64,000 nucleotides of DNA from Sipunculus nudus (Eukaryota; Annelida; Sipuncula; Golfingiida; Sipunculidae), in assembly GCA_026874595.1 (NCBI GenBank), contig CM049311.1, positions 36,874,676 to 36,938,675 of the forward strand. The letters are read 5' to 3'. The notes beneath the pieces were generated by a model, which saw only the letters and a program-made list of their open reading frames with translations, was not told the DNA's origin and did not search any database. Position 1 is the stretch's first letter. Every line of letters begins with the position of its first letter. Shown here piece after piece: positions 35,041 to 48,964 of this stretch. The translations under genes were made by a program, and so were the position numbers.

Positions 35041-37119
35041 CTGCCTGAGGCAATTATGTCTTTGTGATAGTATTAACAGATGCTATAACAGAGGTACGCA
35101 ATTGTAATGTCAAAACGTTCGCTTTAATACTGTCACCAGAAATTTATCCCATTTTTTGTCCTCCCGATTGTTTACTTTTTACACCTACAATATGTTACAC
35201 ATTCAACCTGATGACGCGAAATGCTCAATTTGTATTTCATTGTTCTCAGTAATTGCAGGAACTAGATTTAATATTATGCTTGAAATATAATTATGAAATA
35301 ATCGACTTAATGAGTTTTGTAATTCGCTCTTGAATTATTAATAATGATTTTTGCAAGGCAATTATGAGGAATTATACTAATTTGAGGAGGTGGCTAGTGT
35401 ATTTGGAGACTCCTTGATGGTCTCTCTTAGAAGAGATTGTGTTAAGCTTTAGGGCGTCTGGAATCGATCACCTTTGATTACATCTAGGATTCAGTTACGA
35501 GAACAGTTGGTCATTTGATGACGTTCATCTGGGGAGATAAGTGTGTCTTGATTACACGTAATTCCATGCTCAAGTGGAACAGTTAATATTTCTCCGTCAA
35601 TATTCGCTATTTCTGAAGCACCAGTTCTAAATCAGTGTCTTATCAAATGTTATAAAACCCTATGTATTATTGAAACATTGGGGAAAAAACTAGTAATATG
35701 CGTTATAAGAAATGCAGGCCTCCGCCATGTGGCTGGGCCTTACTGTGGGATGCTCCCCTAAACGTGTTTGATTTCTCTTATTCGGACTATACTGCGAGGT
35801 TCATTGGTGTAAAAGTCATTGTAAGTTGTGAATATTCCTGAAAGCCCTTCCTTGCGGAGTCAGTAACACTTGTATTTATGTCTCATGCCTGCCAAGTCAC
35901 ATTTAATTTATAAAAGAGTTATCTTTAATAAAGAATTTTTACTTAAATTGATGTTGATATAAGCTATGGTCACACATTCAAGATCAGGAATACGATCTAC
36001 CCCGAATGATCACGCGGATGTTCGTGAGAAGCTCAACGAAGTCTCTTGTTATGAAGTAGCTGCCAGGTATGCCACAAAAGATCCAGTCACACCAATGATA
36101 CGACTAGGTAACGATTTGCCGACGACCAAAGAGTTGACAAATCGCCCGGGAATCGTGAAATGACCCTGCGACCGATCGCGAGGGTAGTGACTTAACGCTG
36201 CAATACTAAAATGATTGTATCATTAAGTTTATGTTTATGTTTTTGCGGGCGTTGCTTTGTTTGTCTGTTAGCAAACTTACTAATGGATTTTGCTGAAATT
36301 TCAGGATAACCCGGCAATGTAACAAGAAACAAATAATTACATTTTGAAGGTTATCCGGGATTCCCTCTGGGTCCAGGATTTTTTTTCCCTAAAAAAAATT
36401 GCCGACGATTTATGAAAGACCTTCGAGAACTAACATTATCCTGTTGCTACACAGTATAGTAAGACCAAAAATGCGGCACGCAAACATTTATATTTTGTGT
36501 GCGGGCGCGCATGTATTGCAACAAATAATACCTCTATGCTCCAGTCCCATCTGAGATTCAATCAGCTGCCATTGCGACTGGTCGTAGATAAAAGGCGGTC
36601 ATGACAACAATGGGATAAGACCATCGAACGAACATCGCACGGTCAAAAGTGACCCCCTGTGGGGGACGCAGTCGGTGAAGGCAGCAGACCAATAAGTGTT
36701 CGGCGATTGCCGGCTACCAGTCCCAGACCCATGCGAGAAGTCCCCATTCCTTGCCAACTAAATACAGACCAAAAAACCTCTCAAGACCATTTTCGTCGGA
36801 GGAAGGTTAAACTTGCAGCTCCCCTAAATCCCCAGCCAACCAAACGGCCGAAAACCAATCGTCGGTCAATATAAACCTGTAAAAACGTCCAGCAGCTATT
36901 GGTCATGGCGCTCGGTGGTTCGTCATAGTTGTTGGTAGTTGCGACTCGGGTCTTATGTACGCTAATTCATGGGCATCATGGCTTATAGATAGTATCGTCC
37001 TAGTTTACTTTAGGTATTATAGTATAACTGAGCAAGGTTGTGATCTTGTAATGTAAGATGGTTAGAAATAGGGATACATTAATGCATCAAAGACACGATG
37101 CACTGAATATTAATCTACA
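35041..37119. other. no gene recognised; partial family B copy
   Basis: A partial minus-strand family B copy lies at 35690-35830 (AATGCAGGCCTCCGCCATGT, then TTATTCGGACTATACTGCGA). The rest appears unique. The 71-codon frame 36659-36874 has no motif. Confidence 0.4.
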
Positions 37120-37123
37120 ATGG
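37120..37123. repeat. target site duplication (left)
   Basis: ATGG lies directly before the solo LTR and is repeated directly after it at 37946-37949. Confidence 0.8.
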
Positions 37124-37945
37124 TGTTACAGGTGCCCTTTTTATTGTGTGACAAGGGCGTAACTCGTAATGTAGCGCCCGCGTCTGGCCGCGTGTTGCAC
37201 TATCAGTTTAATCCGTACTCGTTGAACTCTCGTTGTCATGCTAGCTTGGGGCTTTCTCGCCTGACCGAGCCGGGGCGAGCTCACGTGTTAACCCTAATAT
37301 GTTGAGACACGGCTTTCGTTTTTCTAGTATGTTCTTTGAACGTGTATACCGTGTTAGATTCTTTAGATGGCTCGAGAAATGGAAAATTCTCGGCTTGAGG
37401 TGAAAAGTTATATAAAAAGGCTGTGTTTAAGAGCCGAGAGAGAGGTAAGAGAAGATTCCAGCGGACGCAGACGTGTCGGACCTATCCGATTATCCAGTAA
37501 TTTCAAGGATTCTACTATTACTGACACTTTACAATTTAGTGCTGCCTGTCTCAAGTTTATTTTATGGATTGTTACAAGAGCTTTACATCGGACTGTTATT
37601 CTCTGAGAGAATTTGTGTGAACTGTTCGCCGGCTTACAAATTTTAAAGGACTTATCGTTGTAACAGTGGTGGTATCCAGGTACTGTGCATTTTGTTTATT
37701 TTACTGTGTGATTGTATTGATTTGCTGTTTTACTGTGTCATTGTATTGATTTGGTGTATTGTATTGTTAGGGTTGTTTTAAGAATAAATTATAGTTATTT
37801 GTTAACAAAAAAACACTGACTTCTTTATGTGTTCCCCTAGACATTTCACGCTGTCTAGTGTTACAGAATCTGATTTTTTTTATCTCCTGGACAAAATTTA
37901 TGTTCATCACGCATACGTGATCTGTTGATATTAGGTTCCGTAACA
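37124..37945 (+). mobile_element. solo LTR of the Gmr1-like family
   Basis: An 822-bp LTR starts TGTTACAGGTGCCC and ends GGTTCCGTAACA, so its termini are a short inverted repeat (TGTTAC...GTAACA). ATGG flanks both ends as a 4-bp target duplication. TATATAAAA at about 37410 and AATAAA at 37783-37788 mark a promoter and a polyadenylation signal. It aligns with 12351-13190 throughout and with 4304-4945 except for its last 130 bp or so. The 79-codon frame inside (37367-37606) is shared in part by the other solo LTR only because the DNA is homologous. Confidence 0.92.
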
Positions 37946-37949
37946 ATGG

Positions 37950-38350
37950 CATCGGGAACAAATGAATCGATTACTATCAGTAATAGCATTTGCGATCCTG
38001 TTCAAGTGTTATTCATACCTAGTTCGTACGTACGGACAGATAGATAATTGCATCCGCCAAAACAAAGTCTTGCGGATACTATGTTTTTGACCAGGTTCCG
38101 CCGCCGCCGCCGTGTTCGTTTCCGGAATAGAAATCTGAGACCACTGGACAGATTTTTCCGATTATCCGGTCACATGTGAACTGGTGCCAAAATATTTTGC
38201 GTTGACCTCTGACCTTTCCTCCCTCCAGTGCGTTAATCAGTTCGTCTAATTTTACACATTTACCCATATATATTCGGACTCGTTTGACCAATCAGTAAAA
38301 AATTCGCACAAATGTAGCCCTTGGATAGCTTAATAACATACATAAAAATT
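37950..38350. other. no gene recognised
   Basis: Unique sequence with a short CCG-repeat (38099-38113). Confidence 0.4.
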
Positions 38351-38788
38351 GGTGGCGCCACCTGAAACCATTTTTGCACAGTGTCCATCTGTTCATCCGC
38401 CTTGGGATAAAATCACTCATATCTCTGAAGTGAATGGACTTATCCATCTGAAATGTTGCATGTGTGTCATCCTGGATAGCTTTCTTGATTTTATGACAGG
38501 TGGCGCCACCTACATTCACGTTCAGGCTGTCGACATCCGAGCTTATATCTCAGGACTGGTTTAATATACCCTCCTGAAATGTTGCATGTGTATAGATCAC
38601 ACAAAGCTCTTTATCATAGGCAAAACCGGTAGCGCCACCTGCAACCATTTTCGCACAACTTCCGTCTGTTTGTCTGCCATGGGATACAATTACTCGTATC
38701 TCGGCAGTGGTTTGACTTATCTGCCTAAAATCTTGCCATTGCATACAACTTGGATAACTTTTCGGATTTTGTGGCAGGTGGCGCCACC
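38351..38788. repeat. tandem array punctuated by GGTGGCGCCACC palindromes
   Basis: GGTGGCGCCACC (or one-base variants) occurs at 38351, 38499, 38628 and 38777, spaced 148, 129 and 149 bp. Units 1 and 3 share GCGCCACCTG.AACCATTTT and CTGTTTGTCTGCC/CTGTTCATCCGCC; units 1 and 2 share CTGAAATGTTGCATGTGT. The alternation points to a higher-order unit of about 278 bp made of two diverged halves. Frames across it are by-products. Confidence 0.85.
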
Positions 38789-40524
38789 AACATACACATT
38801 TCGGCTGCAGACATCCATGATAATATGCAACACATATCTCTCTATTTCCACTTGCCTCTCAACCCATGCCTCACTTTACCCGTCCCACTCTGGTTTCGGC
38901 GGATACACGTAGTCGCTTGTCGACTACCCGTATTCTAGTTATCTTAAGGAATTCAACGGCTCATAGTGCCAGTATCATTGTATGGCTATTTCAACATACA
39001 GGCATAAACAATGTTCCTGTGGCGTCTGATCTAAGATGTCAAAGGGGTTTATCCCCTTGGGATGCGATCGCCACTATAGAGATTCAAAGATAGTCATGAA
39101 TATTCATGACTCGTAACATAAGGTTGAAATGTTGACCTCCCAGGCTTCATTCCGGTTGATTCAGACATGTTGACCGTTACAGTGTATTTGGGTCGAATTT
39201 CTACGTGCTGTAAACTTTGTTGTTTTTAATAATGGCTTGTGCAAAGAAATATATGTGACCGTTTTAGAGATATTTACTACATGTCAGTTTGATGACTTAT
39301 TGATCCAGAACGATTTTGGAGTATATGGTGCTATGGTAATGAAATTTCAAATATAAAATGAAAATTTATATTTAAACTTTTATTAAAACACAGTTAAAAA
39401 AGTCATGGCTCTATTATAAATCCTATTTTTCTATATTTCAGTTATAAGGGAATTAAGATATAAGAGTATTATTAGAACATTTAGAGGATAAGCGTTCTTC
39501 TGAGCCTAAGAACATGTCTTTCTGATTATGTATATTCATCTTGCTTGCCTGACGAGAAAAACAGAGTGCTAGACACTTCCGCCAGAGGTCGGTTCCACAA
39601 AAAAAACGAAACTTTTCGAGTCAGGCACTGTATAACGGCTTGTTTTGCCTTGGTAAGCGTATCCCAAGGCAGGCAAAGGAATCATGCCATACTCTTGTGA
39701 ATGCGATTTTGCGTACTGTGTGCCATCAAGCCATGAGTTAATAAAACGAGCACTATTGCCATGGAACAAACGTCGACATCTTTTAACAGATTTAAGATTG
39801 TCCGTTAAGGGTATAGGATACTAATTTTGTGAATTCTAGTTTTACCTGAAAAAGGAACTTACAATTTCCGGTTAAAACCTCCTTGGAATAAAGTATATTA
39901 AAAAAATCGAGAACATGCATTGTTAGCCACAATATTTGCAAGTACCCACCCCTCAGAGACCGAGAGACAAAGGAACATTCCAGGGTTGTTTACACGTTGA
40001 TATATGAAGGTTTAAGGGAATTGATGAGAGGGTTGTTTGTCCATCTTAAAATACTACACCGAAGTAAATTCTTCACTGCTATGCGGCAACATATGCAAAG
40101 AATGGTAATAATGGCGAACATAAAAGTCACTCTGGGGCAGTCTCGGTACAGTTACACCCGGGAGACACTTGAGCCAATGATTTACAAAGATCCCTAGTCC
40201 ATAATGATATGGCCGATGCTACTATGTGTCCCCGAAATGGTCCAAACCTTAAATAATATATGACCGGTATTATGGCAGTGGCCGAAGGGAGGGAGTCAGG
40301 AATTCGGCTGCGCCACCTCACAGAAGATGAAGTGAGCAAGAAAAAAGAAGTCCTTCTAACATATGACGCCAGGTGTCTTGTAACTTTCTCTTTCATTTCA
40401 CTGGAAGTGACCGCTGCTTCTTTAATAATCATTTTAATTATTTTTTCATAAACATATTTTTGCAAATATGTTTAAAACCAGATAACTGATTGTAGCAGAA
40501 GATTTGACTTTAACGTATTAACTC

Positions 40525-40598
<74 letters not shown>

Positions 40599-41194
40599 TA
40601 GCGGGAGCTTGGTTTCCGCTAAATTAAGAACACGTGTTATTTCAATATTTGGAAGACACACAGACACATGAGGCCGGTAATCCCTGTGTGCGGGGTCACT
40701 AGAGTTGAGAATTCTTCAACCAGGATAGTAGAAACCCTCTTCTTCAAGAGGTCATAGCAAGGGATATCTCTTTTACTAATACAAGTAATCTTAATGGCTA
40801 GTGTGTTGATAAACAAAATTTAAATGCCATAGATTACGCAGAGTAATTTTTATATAATAATTAACAATGATTAAATTTTAGGATTGCTCAAGCATTTGTT
40901 TAATTTCGGATATTTTTATTTTAAGGTTTCACTTCTGTCCTGGTCTTTTGATTAATTGATACTTCTCTTTATCTTATCTGAGCAAATAAATAAACCCACT
41001 GATACCGGACAATGAATGAGATAGTATGTAAGCGGGATGACATTTACTAGCTTAATTCCAGATTAATCAGTCCACAATCCAGAAAAAAATATAATTACTG
41101 ATTACATATAAGGATCATGCTCGTGATTTGTAATTAGTTGAAATTTTATTCATTTTACATGAATTGTACAAAGAGTTAGTATAACTAACTGAAG
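38789..41194. other. no gene recognised
   Basis: Unique sequence with a (TA)n tract at 40528-40600. The 112-codon frame 40127-40465 (minus) and the 66-codon frame 39569-39769 (minus) have no recognisable motif. Confidence 0.4.
40528..40600. repeat. (TA)n microsatellite
   Basis: About 73 bp of TA with a single CA near the end. Confidence 0.95.
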
Positions 41195-41330
41195 CACCCT
41201 CAATGGCTCAGGTGTTTGACGGACCACTACAACCCACTCAGAGGCAACTCTCATAGCCACGCAAGGGATCGAACCCAGGTCTCCAGCGGAGAAAGCTGAA
41301 AGTTTTAGCCTCCGATTGTCCGGGCCCCTT
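41195..41330 (-). repeat. possible tRNA-related SINE fragment
   Basis: On the minus strand the segment contains ACCTGGGTTCGATCCCTTGC, a good box B. A matching box A at the usual distance is not convincing. The order fits an old SINE copy better than a tRNA gene. Confidence 0.4.
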
Positions 41331-42032
41331 ACGAACAGCTTTAATATATCATGCCCCTCAATTTTGTTATTTCTGATTATTTACATGATTAATCTAATAT
41401 CCACAGCATTTGATCCGAATACCAATTTATTGCGATTCGTGATGCGTGTTACGTATAACAATGTATTTCTGTTTTACTTGTTACCTGTGTTACCTGTTAA
41501 TTCATGAAGCTTTATCTTTCTTTACTACTAATGATGAATTGGGCATTTTATTTGAAGTTGCATTTTTATTTTCAGTTATTATTTTTCAGTCAAATATCTC
41601 AATATTACAGCCATATCAATATTTGAGTGCGCTCAAACGGTCCGTTGCTAAGATACAAAAATTTGATCTGCGCCCTTGAAAATTGATGTAGGAACCTTGA
41701 ACATGTAGAGCGATGTAGAAAATGCGCTAAAAGGTTATAACATCGCCTGTAATATCAAAGCCAGCTACATACCTGCCTCATCTATATGGAATGTATGTGA
41801 TTTCCTGCTTACTTATTGTTCATATTTATGAACACTAGGTACATCCTGGAAAAAAATTTCTCATGTCGCCTCTGTGGTGGATGTATAACCTTTTATTCCT
41901 ACAAGTTGTTAGTAAACACGTGCGCCAGTGATGGCAAACAGAAAAACCATGTAACCTAAGGTGGTTGGTAGCATGTATGGGCGGAAGTTACAAGGTCACT
42001 CGCTAAAAAAAAACCTGCGAAAGTTGCGAAAC
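41331..42032. other. no gene recognised
   Basis: AT-rich unique sequence. Frames 41316-41507 and 41446-41679 are hydrophobic only because the DNA is T-rich. Confidence 0.4.
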
Positions 42033-42265
42033 TCTGGTTCGCATGATTTGCCTCCAGATATCCTTGTCGGATATGTTTGCATTATCTAAGCGCCCAACCT
42101 GATATAAACAAAACGAAAACAAAACGTTGTGTAGGCGTTTTCTGGTTCGCCTCATTTGCATCCAGACATCCTTGTTGAATGTGTTTGCATTATTTAGCGC
42201 CCCACCTAAACCTTAAAACCATATGGATAATAATAAAACGAAAACAAAACGTTGTATGGGCGTTT
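42033..42265. repeat. 108/125-bp tandem duplication
   Basis: TCTGGTTCGC starts both units (42033, 42141). Both contain CCAGAYATCCTTGT, TGTGTTTGCATTAT or its variant, and AACGAAAACAAAACGTTGT followed by GCGTTTTCTG. Confidence 0.85.
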
Positions 42266-43093
42266 TCTGAACAAATCTATTTTTTTTTAAATAAAAGGTT
42301 CCAAGGATTATCTTTAGTTAATAGGCGATAGATATCGTAGTAACCGCCTGTAAGACTACATGTGACACGTTTGACACGTGTCGCCCTTGTCCGTGGCCTT
42401 GAATGTGAGATGAGGAAACCTAGTTCATTTACCTTGCTCGCTTCTTCGCTTGCAAACTGGAGTTGCCTTGTGGACGAGAAAGTCTATTATACGCTGAACA
42501 GTTGAAGTACTCTCTTATTTTCAAGCTCTAATTAATCTAATTAAACAGGCGGCGTTCCTTTGATCATCAGATGATACGTCAGTCTATCAATAAGGCATTG
42601 TAAATAATGACAGAAACGCATCCGTAACACAATACGTATACATTACACTGCGCTCTCACCTTTTATAGTCAACAGCCGTTCCCGCATATATTGATCTATT
42701 TACAGAGGGATTCGGAAATGAGGAGTTATTGTGTACAGACCACCCCGTCGCCCCCCCCCCCCCCCAATCGCTTTCGAGTTTGTTGTTTTCTTTATATATC
42801 ACAGATATTACATTTTCTTTGTAAAATTAAAACTATAAGAATTTTTAAATATACTGAATTAAATTTAAATATACACAACCTACTGATTTTCGATTATCAC
42901 TGAAATCTGCTCTCTATCGCCCTATTTATAATGCCCATACATTTACAACGTATAAAAGATGCACATGAAATATAGTTTTCCCTCTCACAAATTTATAGAA
43001 TCTGCCAATATCTCTTTATGAAATCGTTTGCATACTCGTGTACAGAAGTGAAATAAACTGCTCCGGGTACGATCAATGGCCCAAAACATAGAT

Positions 43094-43183
<90 letters not shown>

Positions 43184-46100
43184 CGCACGATATATTGTGG
43201 CCCGAACGCGTATTTCTACCTATCTGGTTTTTCTAAGGTTCCAACAGGTGTTTCAAAACACGTCTTTGTTTCTCTAATTTGCTTGAGACAAGTGGAGATA
43301 GCAAGCGCATGAGCCAGAATAATGTTGGTGGGGGACATTTGCTTTTAGTCAGAATTAATAGACTGATAACGTAAGATAATACACATATTATTGTTAATGT
43401 AAATATAGAAATTATTGTTAATGTTGATAACAAAATTAACCCCTTCATGAGCCTGAAATTTTTCTTAACTGAAATCATTGGAGTCTACATTGAGTTAAAT
43501 TAAAATTCATTTCAAGATTTCACCGATGCGGACAGATTAAACATAAAAATTGAGAAATGTCTTTTTCAAGACCGATTGGTTTTATATAGGGTGTCCGAGA
43601 CAATCATTCTAAAAACAGCTCTGAATATATAGTATTTTAAGAATGCACGTTGCATTTTCTGTTTCGACACTACATGTATTATAAATTCATTTAATTTTCC
43701 TTAAAATACATGTATATGATAAAATATGAAAATATAAAAATCCACTGTCCTTTCAGTTTAGACAGAAACAAAATTACCAATAAACTATCCAATGTTATGG
43801 AGTAGTGATTTAAGAATAAAATTCCTATATAACTGCACCAGAAATCCTTGACCTACATTTCAAGTTTAGATATGTTATGGTTATTGAAACAATATTGGCA
43901 GCATTCCGCCCGGAGTATCCTTGAATTTAAATAGGTTTGCCCCGGGGACAGATGCTGACAAATACAGTCTGGTCCAAGACTTGGTGTAAGATATGGATAA
44001 TGAAGTTCCTGACAGGTTGTACGTATTGGTCCAATTAAGCCGGAACTCACCTGGTGAACCGTGTGACCACTCAACTCAACGCATCCTTGTACAAACCAAA
44101 CATCCCCCATCTCAATTTACCGGCGCAGGCCAGTGTGCTTAATTGGACTTCGGCACTTCGAATGTCCAATGACAGATCGCTTAGCGTTGGCTTAAAGTAA
44201 ATTCCTTTTACTCCAAACCCGACCAGAACATGTTGTGATCTGAATTTTAAATTCTAGGACTTCGTTGGGGTACGGGATAGATACGGATATATACAGCGCC
44301 TATTTTGCGGTTTTAAGAAAAATTCAGTTTAGGAGAACGCCCAGTGAGCTACAAGATTTACAGGTTTTTTAAATAGTTATTTTCTTTAATTCACTATATT
44401 TATAGGAGCGCTACTTTATTATACAAGGATCTTTTTTAAATGAGGCTTTAAAGAATTGTTCATCAGAATTTGTAAAATAACTTATTTGCTTCCGGTTTAA
44501 CCTCGGTAAGAATTTTGAGATTGCACTCACTTTTCTTATTTTAAGGCTTTGAGAGGCGATTAAATCTTTATCCAAACATTCCGTGGGCCAAGCCTACCTG
44601 AGGCAACGAATTAGAGTGTCTCGTCAAGTTTGTATGCTTTTCTATTAAACTCTCGTCTTTGATTAGAACCGGCCATGGCAGTGTTCTCCCGGCAGCGCTG
44701 ATCGATTTCTGTTGTCGAGGAATCCATTATATATGCGCAAACCGGTGCGCAGCGGGCTTGTCTGGGCTTTTCAGGCAGGTTTCCGATACCCCACAGGCCC
44801 GCTAACGACCGTGGCGCATCAGGTAAGCAAGTTTGTTTGTAGCTTCCGCGATCCTTCAAAACAGTGTTCGCCCACTGAGAAAGAAAATGAAAGTTATAAA
44901 TTTACTGGTGGGCCGGCTTGATATATTATGCAAAGGGATGTCAGTTTGTAATAAGACGGTCGGATATGGCTTGAGATTTATGCGTTCGCGGAGTTAACAC
45001 TAAAGCGCCTGTATCGGCAGCCTGAAATTTGTAAATGGTGAAAAAATTTTAATGGCTTATTCCCGGATACATCTCTCTTCATCAGTTATGTAGTTTTTAG
45101 TTAATAAACAACCGATCCTCCCTCATTTGAAGATAATTTCTTGGAAGTTACTCATCCCTTGGTAGGAGTTGTTTTCATTTCTGAGACTTAGTTTAGTCCG
45201 AAAACTATACAATCACATGTTTGGCAAATTCTTTATTAGGGTATTAAACAATACTTTGCCTTGATATTAGTGCTCAAAAATCCCGCTCTCCTTTCAGCAG
45301 TTTTTATGCGAGTCACCACAGTTCTCAGCTCGAGTTACTGCTGTTGTGAAATGTCGGAATATATTTCGTCAGCTGCCTGTGGTTATGGTAAGGCATTCTT
45401 GTGCCAGCTGTTTTCCAGTTTCGCCCATTTTCTCTTCGTTGCAAGACCTGGAGTGTCCTTAATTTTGCTTGACGTCTTCTATTTCATCTAAAAAATCTGA
45501 AATGTTATCTAAAAAATGGAATAATACGAAAAAGGTAAGATTTTAAAGAATTGATTGATTTTTCAAAGGTTTTAAAATATTTTTTTTATTTTATATATTT
45601 TGACTTTAAAGTGATATTTCTCTGCTATTAACTGCTCAAAACACTAAATTCTCAACATGTATTGAAATGTATTTACTAAAAAGCGTTGTTTTATTATTAT
45701 TTATTTATTTATTGCTTTATTAAACTAGTAGCCCTTTATTGGTGAAAATTTAAAAAGAACATTTTTATTAATGCTCATTCAATTTTAATATCAGTGTTAA
45801 TCAAGCAAGCGAGTGAAGTACAGATTCAAATGTCTTTGTTGAAACAGGCAGTCAGTGAAGCCAAACAAATATCTGTCAGCTGTGCTAAGACCTTGTGGTA
45901 TGATTCAGTCCTTACAATAACCAATTTTGCAACAATATCCAACGCTGCTACAAAAATTATAAATCAATACTGATATAGCATCAATGGTAGTACCTTCTAA
46001 AAATTTATGTAACCTTTATGATTGGATGAGAGCAAATCAGCTTCTTATTTAGAATATCAAGTTACTCCCTTAAAAAAGCATTGATTAAACATCTTTTCTT

Positions 46101-46629
46101 TGGTAACATAGCTTTTTGGCTTAAACTAGAGGGATAGATTCAGCTTAAACGTAAATAATTCCAGCTTGTTTATGGGAAAAGAGCACTGGCAGGAACGGTG
46201 GTGATTTTGCGGGAGTAATTGGATAAGAGGCTACTTGCGCATGCGCGAAATTACATCTACCTGACCTGCGTATGGATTTTATCACGTGTTTAAGCGTGGA
46301 GGGTATCTAGGACAGAGTATCTGGGGAATCCGAGCTTAGTATTATTATATGTGCTTTTTTTTTTCATCTGTAGACGGCACTCCTCACGCAGTGGTTATAC
46401 ACTGCAGTCGTTCTAAATCTCCTTCACTTTAACTTGGATCGGGTTTTCCGAGAATGAAAGGTTTCAGGGATAATCTTTAGTTAATAGAATTCAGATATCG
46501 GATTAGGCCCCTTTACGCCTTCGCGATTCTAGGTTTTTATATACATGGGACCTACAGTAATTCAGAAATTATATCAAATATCGTACTTCTATATCGAGAT
46601 TACACCAGTTCACTCTGAGGTAACACGTG
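42266..46629. other. no gene recognised
   Basis: It contains a (CA)n(TA)n microsatellite (43093-43180) and short C- and T-runs. A 30-base stretch near 42293 (AAAGGTTCCAAGGATTATCT, then TTAGTTAATAG) recurs at 46459, so it belongs to a small dispersed repeat. No motif-bearing frame was found. Confidence 0.4.
43093..43180. repeat. (CA)n(TA)n microsatellite
   Basis: CA repeats followed by TA repeats with one TTTA interruption. Confidence 0.95.
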
Positions 46630-46860
46630 GAGCAAAGTCGCGAAGTGGTTAGGGCCGCCCCCCCCCCCCCCCCCCCCCCCCGTGCAAAGACTTCTAGACA
46701 AAGTCTTTATTAAAGGATGCGCTCTTCCTTCCCTGGAGTGAATGGGTCATGTTTGGCATGCAAATGAAGATCGAATCACCTTTAAGCGCCTATTATCGCT
46801 GCTTTGGTTGTGGGCTTTCCTGGGTGCCCCGACGTAGAATAGCTACAAGAATAAAGAGCT
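46630..46860 (+). repeat. SINE copy 1 (tRNA-like head)
   Basis: GTCGCGAAGTGGTTAGGGC resembles a tRNA box A, followed by a C-run (46658-46681). AGTCTTTATTAAAGGATGCG, CCTGGAGTGAATGGGT and GCTACAAGAAT are shared in order with the copy at 52150-52440. This suggests one SINE family with an expanded C-tract in this copy. Confidence 0.55.
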
Positions 46861-48964
46861 GTAGGACTGAATTATCCCGCTTTTACAATTTATTTTTTTA
46901 ATTTGCCTTTTTCCTCTGGCGATGGTCAATCTGGGACCATCCGATCCGCAGTCCCACCATTAACGGAACCTATTCACATACCGGGTATGTAAAATATACA
47001 TTTTCTTTAAAACATTACCGTTTTGCCAGCATTTTTTATTAATAGTTTTAATCCTGTACACAAGTGGATACAAACTTCAACCAGGCGTGATCACTTACAA
47101 CACAGCGCGCATGCCACCTGGTGGCTAATCCAGGCAACTTCACAAAGCCAAGATTTTACCAGTTTCCAACAGATGTTTCCGATGTGATTTCTTCTGTTAC
47201 CTTTATCTTGTTAGGGAATTGTCGCACATAACAATCTTTTCATGGTAAACTGACACATGTGCACTGTGTTCACTCATAATGTATACAGCTGTTGAACTGA
47301 AGAAGGCAAGTCGCTTTGCCGAGATGTTTTTTTTTTTCCGGGAGGCGTTTGTGTTCAGCCAAAAATGATTTAAAAGCCTGAGATAATACATATATTGTTG
47401 CAAATGTTTTGGTGCTTTTAACCACTTTACTACCTATCTCGTTATTTAATACCTTGCATCACCCAATCCCTGGTCAATGTGGTCAACACGGGGGGGGGGG
47501 GGGATCTTAAGGGCACTCCAACACTAGGAAAGCCAGATTTATAAACCTTTGAAATCAAGCATATTCTGATGTCCAGTTGTGTGGTTTACTTCATATTAGG
47601 TTTCATTTTCGTGAATTTTACTTTTGTAGTTTTTCGAAAGGGTTGGATTTTTAAGTGATTTAATCATTAAGTGAACGACATAGTGTATCATTTTTTTTAT
47701 AGATTAATCAATATGCTTGACAAAAAATAACAATTTGAGAATGACTATCGCGAAATTGAAATCCTTGCGAACAAAAGCTAACAGGATCTCTAATAGATGC
47801 CTAGCATAGGAGGAGTGTTTCTTTGTGTAAAACCTCCTAGTTCCACTGACACCATGTGCACTTCAATAGGTAATTTGTAATCCCCTCAGATATACCACGC
47901 TGTCATGGCGGTTTCCGAGAATGTATTGTGTTCCCTTAAGAAGGGTGATCAGCCGCTTGTGATATGCAGCCTCGTGTATGGGACATTCCAGCTGGAATCT
48001 CAACAGTATCCGACTTTCATACTGGATTTAATTTTAACCCCGGATGCATAACAATTCTGTTTATTTGTTAAGCTCTCATTCCTAAATCATATTAGAATCG
48101 GACTTTAATTACATCGGACCAAAGCAACAATCATATTTATAATATTGATAATTCGAAATTGAAAAGCACATAAATAAATATAAACGGTAATTGCAAATTA
48201 GATTTTTTATTCCAAACCGTTGTGTTAAGTTGATTAAATTAATCATAAACAGGAACGGAGTATACGTTTTCATCATTTTGTGAATATTAATTTCAATTAA
48301 TTTAATTCGTGAACCAATTCTTTACACAATCTGAATATTGGCTCTGTGAGTTAATGTTTAGAGAGAAAAGGTTTATTTATCGGTAATCCTATACACGTCA
48401 AACGGGCAGGTAATGACGTTCCTTTGTCTGTGGCGGTAACAAAAGACCTTTCTTTTGTGAAATTCCATTTGAGGCAGAATGTGTTGTCCGTGATTGGCCA
48501 TGATGAAAGACAAAAAATGCGTGTTTTGTTTCTACTAACGGAGCGTAACGTTACGCCGCGAGAATCTGCTGAATTTTAAAGATAACGAAAAAGATATTGA
48601 GGATTTAATGTGATTACCATTATGACATAAAATGTCATTTAGAGTGGATTAAATTCCCCGTTTTTACCAACTGATTCTCGTGATCCGTCAGCTGCCGGAA
48701 TATAGTCTCTTGTCGTTGGTTCCTGGTGGTCAGTAGAATGTGAAAAAAAAACAAATTAAATTTTTAAGAGCTCATAACTTACTGTACTTATGTAAAGTAA
48801 TGCCAAGTAATCGGTCCCTTTAGTATTAAGTCACAGATGACTTTATTCACTTGGAATCTCAAGGTCGTTTTATCACTTATTGATGGCTTTATATTAATGG
48901 ATGAAATCCATAAATACAGCAATAATAAATAAATGATAAAATGACACTCACGTCTTCATATTAC
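46861..48964. other. no gene recognised
   Basis: Unique sequence with a G-run (47491-47503) and a 14-base palindrome GCGTAACGTTACGC (48543-48556). Confidence 0.4.

Noticed and set aside
37367-37606. Open frame starting MAREME, partly conserved in the solo LTR at 12761-12949
   Set aside because: Conservation is explained by the shared LTR DNA, and the two frames diverge by frameshift.
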